NCBI GenBank assembly: GCA_903813345.2
Contig: CAIIXF020000008.1
Coordinates: 33,938,867 to 34,002,866 of the forward strand
DNA: 64,000 nt
From: Owenia fusiformis
Lineage: Eukaryota > Annelida > Polychaeta > Sabellida > Oweniidae
Direction: 5' to 3'
Shown here one piece after another: positions 55,292 through 64,000 of the stretch. The position numbers and the translations under genes are program-made. How positions within the stretch are numbered: the stretch's first letter is position 1; each line of letters starts with the position of its first letter. A model generated the notes under the pieces. It was not told the origin of the DNA. It was given only the letters and a program-made list of their open reading frames with translations, and searched no databases.

Positions 55292-58200
55292 GTAAGCTGA
55301 ACGTTATTTACCGGTTTCATATACATTTGTCAATATTCTTCTATATACAGCAACACTGGAAATAAGTTGAGCTATCATTCTGTAATGTATAATTACTTGT
55401 GCACCTTTGATTCGCCGGTGAACCTGCAAAAACTCACCTGTGCAAAGATTGATTTCATTGAAATTTTCAATTGAATGATAACTTCCGGCTTTGTAGGTCT
55501 AGAAGACTATTTCTATGTCAGTTTGTCTGCCAGTGATTGTATTCTAGTTATGTAACAGGCTTTCTGGAGAAGATATATCATCCCTATGCCAATCAATTGA
55601 ATCATTATGATTGCAATTTGTGAGGCGACCCTACAGTCCATTTCAAATTGGGTTTTGTCGTTGTTGTAAGTCAGCAAAACATTTGATATCTGTTAGAAGA
55701 TTAATCTTATTTCAAGCCAAGAACCCTGATGCAGGACTATAGCATGGTTAGCATTATGCACGGCAAATTACGAAGTATGACTGATCTATTCAATATTGAC
55801 GAGGTCTTTATAACTGTCTATTAAAAATGTATGTTGGATGTTCAGGTCTGTTTGTATATCAATATAACATAAAAGCAATATTATTATAGTAAAGTAATAC
55901 ATGTATGTTTCTTGAAATTCGAATTTATCATTGGCTGCTGATAAAATTACTAAAAAGGCATACATGGCCTCAGATGCATGACATAATATATTTAGAATTA
56001 ATCTTGCAATGTGGGCCACAAAACAATAATAGAATCTGCAGGTGTCATATATCAGTTCAATTCCCCAATCGTGCAGGCCCATCCTTGGATTTATACTTAA
56101 TTTTATTCAAGCCAACATTTCTTTATTGTTAATTTCATTGCTGAAACTCGGTCTCAGCGATAATATAGGTTGAGGTGTAGCATTGTTAACGTATATGATG
56201 ATTGGCGACATAGCACAGTATGTACATGATTTTAAAAGAAGCTGTTATACACATTTCAAGACTACATTTGTACATGCACTTCAAACCGCAAGTCTCATCG
56301 TCAAATGATTTGATCTTGATGTATAATTATCGAAGTATTTTCAATAATTATATTCTTTTAGAAACTCAATATTCTCACGCTACATCTTTACAGAACATAT
56401 CTCGTCACACTTCCTTTCATCAATATTTTGTTACAAAGCTATGTAAACTTTCTTAAGGTATAATAAACTATGAACTTGTGGTAAGGTGAACATATTGAAA
56501 CTTGAACATAGTTAAATGTCAATTGAGGTCTTTTAGGCATGTTGACCAGCTCACCACACCTTTATTATACAAATAACCGTAACAATAAAAATGTTAGTTT
56601 CTGGTACATAAAATCTCAAAAGTCATCTGTAATCATATGTTTTTATATTTTAAATTGACATGACCTGACTTTTAACATCTAAATTTATTCTTGTTTTTTA
56701 GAATTAACTGCTTTCAAGTATTTTTGCAGAGAAATTTGAAACTTTGTTATTGTGTATTTTTTGATGTGGGTAAGATGTAAAGAAACCGTTAATACATGAA
56801 ACACTGAACTAGTATAAATATAGAAAAACATGGCTTTTACATGAATTACAATCACTTCAAATTCTTAAAAATACTCTAACCCGTGTTATCTGTTTCTGCC
56901 CTTTTAATACAATATTATATTTAATCTATTTTTGAATGTTGACTTATCTACCCTATCAAACATTGATGAATTTGAAGTCTACAGAATGCTTTATTTCATA
57001 TCTGAATTGATTATCGCATCAAATTCAATGTAATCTTAATATGGGAACTCTGATATGTGTTCATTGTTTTAGCAGACTATACTGTAAGAATTTAACATGA
57101 CTTTGACATTGTAAACTGTAAGAGTGTTATTTTAAGAGTTATAAATCAAAAGCTTCTACGAGACTGCTATCATATATTATTGGTGTAAATTATACCAAGT
57201 TGATATAGAGGGTTATAAAGTCACAATGGCCTGTCGACTCCTATGATTCCTAAAAATTATATGAATGAATTATCTTGATAAATATGTAGGGGTTTAATAT
57301 AGTAATGATGAAATTGAGGATAAATTTAGTATCCTATGATAAATCTTTAACAATGAATTTAAAACAATCTTGAGATATATAAGAGAAAATTTAATCCACC
57401 TCAAATTTTAAAAATCTCGAAATGTTGGTATAATTTCTGGAATTGTATGAATTCACATCTTCAGGTTTGTCTCATACTTAAAGGGGCAATAAGGCTTGTA
57501 GAGAGAAAATAGGAAAATTTTAACTTTTTCTGAGCTATCAAGGCAACAGTTTAGCTTAACATCTTCTTCGACATACCTATTTTCTTAAAATGTATGGATA
57601 AACTATCAATTTTGGCATTAAAAGGTGTAAACTCAGTTCAAAGCTTCAAAAAGGGGACGTTCACTTTTTATATATTTTTAAGATCCACCATGTTTCAAGA
57701 GGAATATAAGCTGGAATAATGATTATCTAAGGGGTTTCTTTGTAGAAAATAAAAATAGATGTTAGTCTTGATGAAATATCCAAACTTAAATATATTTTGA
57801 CACTGGTCCATGATCGTTGAATGGCCCCTCTGCACTACTTGTTGCACCTTTAATCTTGAATCCAAAGATGTGTTTGTAGTAAGCATATTATGTAACTGCA
57901 TTGAATAAAACATTACCATCAGATAATCTTGATATCTCGAGCCTATCTAAGAGTTTTAGGGTCTCATAGTAAATAAAATGGTTAAAGGGTTTTCAAGGTG
58001 TACTATTGAAGAAAATTAAAAAAGTCGTTATTTGAAATCTGATGAATTCTATTTTTGAGTAATAAGGTCTATGAATGACATTTTCTTCTTATAACTGATG
58101 TCATCTTGGGTCGCCCCAATATTTTGATTTAAACCGTCTTTTCCTGTCCTTGAATACTGCAAGTAGTCTAGATACAAAGAAATCAGATCAAAAATGTTAA

Positions 58201-58296
58201 ATCGAGCGTTATGACATCTTTGGCAGGTTCGTTATAAAACGTGTCTGCACTCACGCTCAAAATCTGATTTCAGTCATGTTTAATAAAGTACATATA
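55292..58296. other. No gene seen
   Basis: Long AT-rich stretch; open frames are short and unremarkable. If the 55,270 exon is real, this is its first intron. Confidence 0.5.
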
Positions 58297-58430
58297 CAGT
58301 AAAATCTGTCTTAGTGAACACTTCTCTCTAGTGAACATCTGTCTGTAGTAGACATCATTCCGCACATACTCTACTGACTTCTGTATAAATTACCCTTTCT
58401 GTAGTGACCATCTACCAACAAATGTTTTCC
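58297..58430 (+). mobile_element. Partial element with ACAGTAAAATCTGT end
   Basis: ACAGTAAAATCTGTCTTAGT is the same terminus type as 39,389 and 48,354; TAGTGAACA(T/C)(C/T)T motifs repeat just inside. A right end is not evident. Confidence 0.4.
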
Positions 58431-59097
58431 GTGTTCATGAAAGATTTACTTAAATTTACATTAAAAATTTGGTATGGATTTTTAAAGTTGGTGGTCTAGT
58501 TTTCATTTTAGCTTCTGTAAAGGCTTTGAGGAGTTGTAATTTGTAGTTTACAAGTCAACTTGACCTGGTAGTACTAAAATACATTGATCGCATAATATGA
58601 AGTTAACCCCTAAGTGGTTGAACATGACATGTTTAATAAAAAAGATTTGAAAGTGCACGTGGCAATATTTTAAAGATTATACTTAGTCTAAACCCTCATA
58701 AATGTTGAAAAAAAATTTTCTTTAAAAATTTGATAATGAAATATCTTAATAATACTAAAAATGCATTTAGGTCGGTAGGTCAAGCCACAAGAGTTCAAGA
58801 ATAATTTTAAACATTCTGTTATTAGAGTTAAGCTGTTAATGTGACAACCACAAACTTGTATAAATGTTATGATTGTTTTTGATGAATAAAATAAATAAAA
58901 AATCACAACTTTAATCTTATATCTAAAACTGCTAATGATGTTTAAGTCATTACGACAAGCCTCAAAAGTCCAAGGAAATATTGATCAAATTAATAATGTG
59001 AAATGATAGATCAAAATGATGAACTCAATATTATACTTTATGAGATTGTGACTTGGGTTTGGTATTCAAAAACTGCAAGTATCACTTGCTTCTTATA
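58431..59097. other. No gene seen
   Basis: AT-rich, no coding evidence. Confidence 0.5.
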
Positions 59098-59393
59098 CAA
59101 TGGCGTAGCGTCATATACGCATAAAACGCCATGGCGTACTCTCAAAATTTAGAGAAAAGTTGATTTTTAGATTGAATTGCCTCACACTTTAAAAATGGAT
59201 AAAATGACCAATAATTTAAATGTCATTAGTCCATTTCGTCGGAATTTCGTATTTTAAAACGCCCTAGAACGCTTCAACTGCAATCTCATTTTCAAATTTT
59301 CTTGGAGGAGGACCCACCCCCGAACCCCCCTCAAAAGTCGTTCGCTTCGCTCCCTTGTGGCGTACCCTCAAAAATACCCACGCTACGCCACTG
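59098..59393. mobile_element. MITE with CA(A/G)TGGCGTAGCG ends and TTATA duplication
   Basis: CAATGGCGTAGCG on the left and CGCTACGCCACTG on the right are inverted; TTATA flanks both sides (59,093-59,097 and 59,394-59,398). GGCGTAC(T/C)CTCAAAA is mirrored inside. No transposase; superfamily uncertain. Confidence 0.85.
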
Positions 59394-60500
59394 TTATAAC
59401 CTTTAATCAATATATAGTATAAGTTTGAATTTATGTGGCGTCATTTCAGTTGAATATGCTAGAATTTCTATAATATAATATAAGCTTAAAGTCAGAAATT
59501 TACAGTTGATCGAAACTTTTATTAGATGTATGAAAATTCGTAAATGTTGAGAATAAGCCAGTTCAATAAAATAACAGTTTGAATGAATGTAGCATTTTAC
59601 GTTAAATCCCTTCAGTTCACAAAAGTAGTATTTCTATTTAGATAAATCTAAATATTAACCTAAGGCAAGCTCTCAATTGAAAGGTCAATATTTTATATAG
59701 TGAACTCCAGAAACACAAAGCTAGAAAAATATGAAGGATCTCCCCAATTGCTTAAGTAAATTCTATTTACACTTAAGAGCTTGTTTGGGGTTCAATCCGA
59801 AGTTTCTTCACCTCTGGCACCAGGCTATGAGTTTCTTCAATGAAAGATTTTCAAAGCATTTTGTACATTTAAAATATGTTTTCTTACTATTCTAGATCAT
59901 ACTTGTAAGTTTTGAGTGCCATTTTAACATTTTCATTATGGTTCTTACCCAAATAAGAAAATATTATGACAAAAAATGAAAGTAATATCTCCATTATAAG
60001 TAACATTGATTTTCATACTTAGGATCAAGCTCATTGGCTTTGTTGACAATAGGCAAAGTGAAGGAACAGGAAAATTTATGAGAAATTTTAATATATTTAT
60101 GTGCAAATATTTGCAAAATTCTTCAAAACAACAGGTTATTTTAGTGAAAATTATATGAGAAAATTACCTATTGCCTACAATTCTCGAAATCGTTGTTCCC
60201 TCTTCAAAAGAGAAGACACGAAAATCTTTCCCTATAAGGGCAAAAAAATTCCCGTGATGCAGTTCGCGGAGGAACAAATTTATACTTCCTTATTTTCCCT
60301 CATAGGTTTAACATGGGGATTTTCACACCTATTTTTCAAATGATATATTCGTTCATATACCCGTACGAGAGTACAGAAAAAATTATTAGAAACGATTGAT
60401 CTCTCATTAATCTTAATATAACAGCTATTTTTTCATTGTATTAATTCATAGCATGGTGAAAACGATGATTGAAAAGTGAGAAAACATTCTGGAAGAGAAG
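59394..60500. other. No gene supported
   Basis: The 80-codon open frame at 60,101-60,343 has no recognisable domain. Otherwise AT-rich. Confidence 0.45.
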
Positions 60501-60504
60501 GTCA

Positions 60505-61030
60505 CGTGATCAGTAGACTAGTCGCCATATTGGAAAAAATAATTCCATTCGACTTTTAATACTTTCATGCCAATCTTACCGCACTACAAACTGCGACATC
60601 GATGCAACAACTGAATAAAAGTATTCATCTTCAAATTACATTATAGAATTACGTCGAAAACCCACAAACAACTGAGCAGTAGACCAAAGAAGACGCTTCG
60701 CTATTATCTAGGTCAATCTGTTCAGTGGTCCGAAAGCAAATCTATAGTACTCGTTTCCGGATTTTGTTGTTCATTGTACAATCTTTTATTGATTAAACTC
60801 GGTATACTGACCATTAAAGCAATGACAAAGAAGAATACTTACGATGGTGTCATTGTTTTATTTAGCGTGCGGGTGTAAAAACAAAATTGAGTAATTAGTT
60901 TGATTGAGAACTTTCGTGTCACGCAAATAGCTATGCGAAATGCATAGTGGGAAAATATTGACCAATCAAATTTTGTCCTTTTTGAGTGCTTTTTCAGTGC
61001 ATATTTGCGAACGTTCTGATTCAAAGAGTG
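60505..61030. promoter_or_regulatory. Promoter-like cluster with a minus-strand splice donor
   Basis: Within 500 bp are an E-box CACGTG (60,513-60,518), a complete YY1 consensus read on the minus strand (AATATGGCGAC, 60,531-60,541), an ETS-type site (TTTCCGGAT, about 60,755) and an inverted CCAAT box (GATTGGTCAAT on the minus strand, about 60,960). A strong minus-strand donor (CCATC|GTAAGTATT) ends at 60,843. This may be an alternative first exon for the minus-strand gene at 54-55 kb, or a promoter for the patatin gene 1 kb downstream. No transcript is proven. Confidence 0.35.
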
Positions 61031-61798
61031 AAGCGCGAAAAGGAGAATTATAAAATCTATGACTTATACATGTATACTGGAATAAATTAGAAAGAATCAT
61101 AGAAAGTTGTTTTTGGTTAACACAGTGATCCTGTAGGATCCACGAGGGATCTTTGTCAGTTTGTCTGTTGAACTGTCATTTAAAATATGCTCTAAATATC
61201 AAAGATTATTAATAATGTATGCAAGTAAAAATGACAAGAATAAAGTTTTTGTGATGAGAAAAATTGGCCAATAATTATGTACTCAAAGTCTAAAATGTAA
61301 TACTTGAGATGCAGGTGGAATTATTATTTCGTCTATTCCAATAAATTTTGATCTTCCAATGACATCATAACCATTATGTGGCGAAATTTAAATGGATTGC
61401 TCTTGTCTATACAGTTTTAACAATTGTATCTCTTTACAAGTGTTTTATATATCATAAAACAGTTTTGGAATTCTCAAAACATATGCCAGGACTTACTAGT
61501 AATGCCAGGACAAACCAGGGCATTTGGATCTATAATTCCAAATGTAGAATATAGCATATAAACCATCAGTCAACATTCATTTTGCGATCACCTGCACAGC
61601 TGAAACTGCCACTATAGTTATTTTACTATAGAATTACTGAACCTGTGAAAGCATTCATTATAACCTAAAATTTATTGAAGTTTAAAGTCAGGCAATTTAT
61701 TGAAAATAACCTCGTAAAATAGCTGAAACTGTATGATGCATTTCGGGTGAATCAAAAACAGGCCTTCAGTATTATTACTGCAACATCAGGAGCTCAAC
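61031..61798. other. Upstream region of the patatin gene
   Basis: AT-rich. Just before the start codon an acceptor-like TACTGCAACATCAG at about 61,790 could join an upstream untranslated exon; no TATA box is convincing. Confidence 0.35.
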
Positions 61799-63313
61799 AT
61801 GGGTGGATCCAACTCTAAGCAATTCGATAATATCGATGGAGGCGAAGAGCATATTGAATCAAGGAATGGTGATAAACAATCCTCATCTTACAATATTCCT
61901 CAGTTGGAGCGTGAATATGCTGAGAAGTTGCAAGAACTTAAAAAGAAAAACTATGACTATGAGAATCTTGTCTTGGAAGGAGGGGGTACTAAAGGTCTGG
62001 CCTACTGTGGTACAATAACTCTTCTAGAGGATTTGGGTATCACTAAGAACTTAAAGAGATTTGCTGGAGCAAGTGCCGGTGCTATGTTGGCAACTCTCTT
62101 AGCTGTTGGATTCTCAGCTTCGGAGTTGGAGGTCATCGTTAGGAGGGACATGAAAAATATGGACTTTTTTCAAGATGCGTCACTCGGGAAATTCTCCTTA
62201 CCCTGGAACCTTATCAACCACCAAGGCTGGCATCCTTGCAAAAAAGTTGAGAACCAATTTGAAGTTTACATCAATGAAAAACTTGGGAATGGCAAGCTTA
62301 CATTTTCAGAACTGTATCAAAAGACGGGGAAAGAGTTGTGCATTATTGTAACGAATTTGACCACAATGAGCGTGGAATATTTCCATCCAAAAACAACACC
62401 TAATGTATCTATAGCTCTCGCCGTTAGAATGTCTATTGCATTACCTGCTTTCGTTCAACCAACAGTGGTGAAAAAGCGTGGTTTGAATCATTGTTACATA
62501 GATGGTGGAGTACTCTGCAACTACCCGATACACTGCTTTGATGGTTGGTACCTATCAATGGATCCAAAGGACAGTTTCTTCAGGAAACTTGAAGATATGT
62601 CTAGCACAAACAGAGAAGACACATTTGGGGGAAACAATGAAAAAACACTTGGACTTATCTTGTATTCTGGTGATGAATCTGAATTCATGAAGCAAGACCT
62701 TGAAGAAAGGTCTATTCCCATTACACGCCCAAACACTGAACTTTCCAGAAAGAATGGCAAAATCATTGATGCTTATAAAGCGAGAGAGCAAGAAAGAATC
62801 AACATCTTTGAAGCTGCTAAGAATTTCTGGATGGTCCTACGAAGCAAAGATGTGGATAGTAGTAACACATTCAACATCAGAGAGCTACATGAAGCTTTAG
62901 AGGACAGTGCCTTCAAGGTACGTCATGCCAAGGCTCTCTTTGGTGACACCCCTCTGAAGACCATATTTCAAGAAATGGATACTGATGGAAATGGAGAGGT
63001 AACATTCGGTGAATTTATTGCATATATGGAGAAGAAAAGCGTGGATTTCATGTGCTACATGCATAATATGTCAGTCCAGGATGGCACTGACACAATTGGT
63101 GGATATCTCTCCGCCTTTCAGGCTATGATTGAAATGAACTTGAAACAGCTATATATGAAGAATACTGATGTGAAGAGGACAATAGGAATAAACACAGACT
63201 ATATAAAAACAACAGATGTTATGATTGGACTAGATGTAAAAGATCAAGACTTCCTTGTTGCATGTGGCAAAGCTTCTGCCTTACAATTCTTTACAATGAA
63301 GAACAAATGTTAA
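61799..63313 (+). CDS. Patatin-like phospholipase with inserted EF-hand pair, N-myristoylated
   Basis: A single open exon of 504 residues. The N-terminus MGGSNSK fits the N-myristoylation rule (Gly2, Ser6, Lys7), suggesting membrane anchoring. The patatin fold begins at about 56: oxyanion loop GGGTKG (61-66), nucleophile elbow GASAG (Ser92) and catalytic Asp in DGG (Asp235), so the Ser-Asp dyad is intact and a lipid acyl-hydrolase (phospholipase A2 type) activity is expected. Two EF-hand calcium loops follow, DVDSSNTFNIRE (351-362) and DTDGNGEVTFGE (394-405), with all key acidic positions reasonable. The C-terminal segment (about 460-500: RTIGINTDYIKTTD, then LVACGKASALQFF) again resembles the patatin C-terminus, so the EF pair sits inside the fold rather than after it. 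Likely a Ca2+-regulated membrane phospholipase (inference). The lack of introns could mean a retrocopy, acquired gene or ancestral state. The start has good context (CAACATGGG). The last codons belong to a 41-bp minisatellite. Confidence 0.92.
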   Translation: MGGSNSKQFDNIDGGEEHIESRNGDKQSSSYNIPQLEREYAEKLQELKKKNYDYENLVLEGGGTKGLAYCGTITLLEDLGITKNLKRFAGASAGAMLATLLAVGFSASELEVIVRRDMKNMDFFQDASLGKFSLPWNLINHQGWHPCKKVENQFEVYINEKLGNGKLTFSELYQKTGKELCIIVTNLTTMSVEYFHPKTTPNVSIALAVRMSIALPAFVQPTVVKKRGLNHCYIDGGVLCNYPIHCFDGWYLSMDPKDSFFRKLEDMSSTNREDTFGGNNEKTLGLILYSGDESEFMKQDLEERSIPITRPNTELSRKNGKIIDAYKAREQERINIFEAAKNFWMVLRSKDVDSSNTFNIRELHEALEDSAFKVRHAKALFGDTPLKTIFQEMDTDGNGEVTFGEFIAYMEKKSVDFMCYMHNMSVQDGTDTIGGYLSAFQAMIEMNLKQLYMKNTDVKRTIGINTDYIKTTDVMIGLDVKDQDFLVACGKASALQFFTMKNKC

Positions 63314-63565
63314 ACAATGTTTACCAATTCTTAACAATAGAGAACAAATGTTAGACAATGGTGACCAATTCTTAAGAATGGAGAACAAACGTTGAACAAT
63401 GATGACCAATTCTTAACGATGGAGAATAAATGTTGAACAGTGTTAACAATTTTATGACAATGGAGAACAAAAGTTGAACAGTGATGATCAATTCTTAACA
63501 ATGGAAAAATAAATGTTGAGTAATGTTGACAACTTAATAACAATGAAGACAAAATGTTGAACAAT
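63284..63565 (+). repeat. 41-bp minisatellite covering stop codon and 3' UTR
   Basis: Seven units of CAATTCTTAACAATGGAGAA and CAAATGTTGAACAATG-type sequence; GAACAAATG recurs at 63,301, 63,342 and 63,383. The first unit is the last nine codons plus stop of the patatin gene. Confidence 0.9.
63425..63513 (+). terminator. Two poly(A) signals within the 3' minisatellite
   Basis: AATAAA occurs at 63,425-63,430 and 63,508-63,513. Each arose by small changes within a repeat unit (GAACAAATG to GAATAAATG or AAATAAATG). They are well placed for polyadenylation of the patatin transcript. Confidence 0.5.
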
Positions 63566-64000
63566 GTTTTATCACATGGTTAGGAGTTTCTAAGCATTTT
63601 GATTGGTCAATTGTGACAACGTATATACCGTATCACATGACACGTGACTAAATTTTATGTGATACGGTGGGTTGTATTACTACGGAGTCAATAGTAACGA
63701 TATGACGTCACTGGTTATGTCACTTCGTAGCTAAAGAAAACAATATGCCGTCATATTATTTCACTAACAAGCACGAATACAACAGTATGACATCATATTA
63801 TTTCAAAGCAAACTTTCAATACACACAGAATTATAATAGTCACCGGGAGTACAGAGTACCGAACACAATCATAATGATCACATCAAAATGCTTCAATTCA
63901 ACATTCCAAGACATGTGATAAAATCGTCATCACACATTTCAGCTTATGTGATACAGGAAATATTCCACTCGGGTAAGAATGTATCACCACTCAAGCTTCG
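63566..64000. other. Intergenic with hairpin and CRE-like motifs
   Basis: CCGTATCACAT (63,628) and ATGTGATACGG (ending 63,667) form a 40-bp hairpin. TGACGTCA lies at about 63,703, and ATGACATCATATTATTTCA and GCCGTCATATTATTTCACTA are a degenerate direct repeat. Possibly a mobile element continuing past the window edge. Confidence 0.45.

Noticed and set aside
63331-63564. Minus-strand repetitive frame downstream of the patatin gene
   Set aside because: Antisense translation of the 41-bp 3' UTR minisatellite.

Overview
The window looks like nuclear DNA of a metazoan, most likely a marine invertebrate. It is AT-rich, genes are sparse and split by GT-AG introns, and there are many small inverted-repeat transposons, minisatellites and a degraded mariner. 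I cannot name the phylum from sequence alone. No rRNA gene, functional tRNA, CRISPR array, retrovirus, LTR element or Polinton was recognised.

Layout. 1-26.9 kb is essentially gene-free: a foldback element (463-1110), CpG-rich patches, a ~246-bp satellite array (11.9-14.9 kb) split by a 1-kb transposon, a 2-kb A/C-rich tract (15.4-17.6 kb), a Penelope-like reverse transcriptase fossil (19.2-19.8 kb), a 1,054-bp near-perfect palindrome with target duplication (21,087-22,140), a mariner fossil followed by a 113-bp tandem array (23.4-25.3 kb), and a TTAA-flanked element with long inverted ends (25,462-26,944). One isolated minus-strand coding exon lies at 26,999-27,140.

28.9-37.2 kb is the main gene pair. 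On the plus strand a complete three-exon gene (28,904-31,895) encodes a 586-residue type I membrane protein: signal peptide, tandem six-cysteine modules, one membrane segment and a 123-residue tail. On the minus strand, ending only 54 bp from it, is a multi-exon bHLH gene (exons between 37,244 and 33,176 or 31,950). Its HLH-helix-2 exon ends inside an in-frame 21-bp minisatellite whose units repeat the splice donor in the same phase. Its 5' exons may be those at 54.05-55.02 kb, where splice phase fits, across a ~17-kb intron.

38-44 kb is a giant ~6-kb inverted-repeat transposon with 183-bp tandem arrays in both arms and several smaller elements inside. At 47.2 kb and 55.3 kb are two plus-strand first coding exons ending in the same phase and the same CTAG|GTAAG donor, possibly alternative starts of one gene continuing beyond the window. 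The 55.3-kb exon and the minus-strand exons at 54.05-55.02 kb share a head-to-head promoter at about 55.02 kb.

61.8-63.3 kb is a single-exon, complete 504-residue patatin-like phospholipase with an N-myristoylation signal and a pair of EF-hands lying inside the patatin fold. A 41-bp minisatellite begins in its last codons and forms the 3' UTR, supplying poly(A) signals.

A recurring theme is minisatellites that include gene boundaries: a splice donor (35.8 kb), a splice acceptor (27.1 kb), a stop codon with poly(A) signals (63.3 kb), and a purely coding 21-bp heptad array (32.5-32.7 kb). All gene models were made by eye from splice signals and reading phase; none has transcript support.
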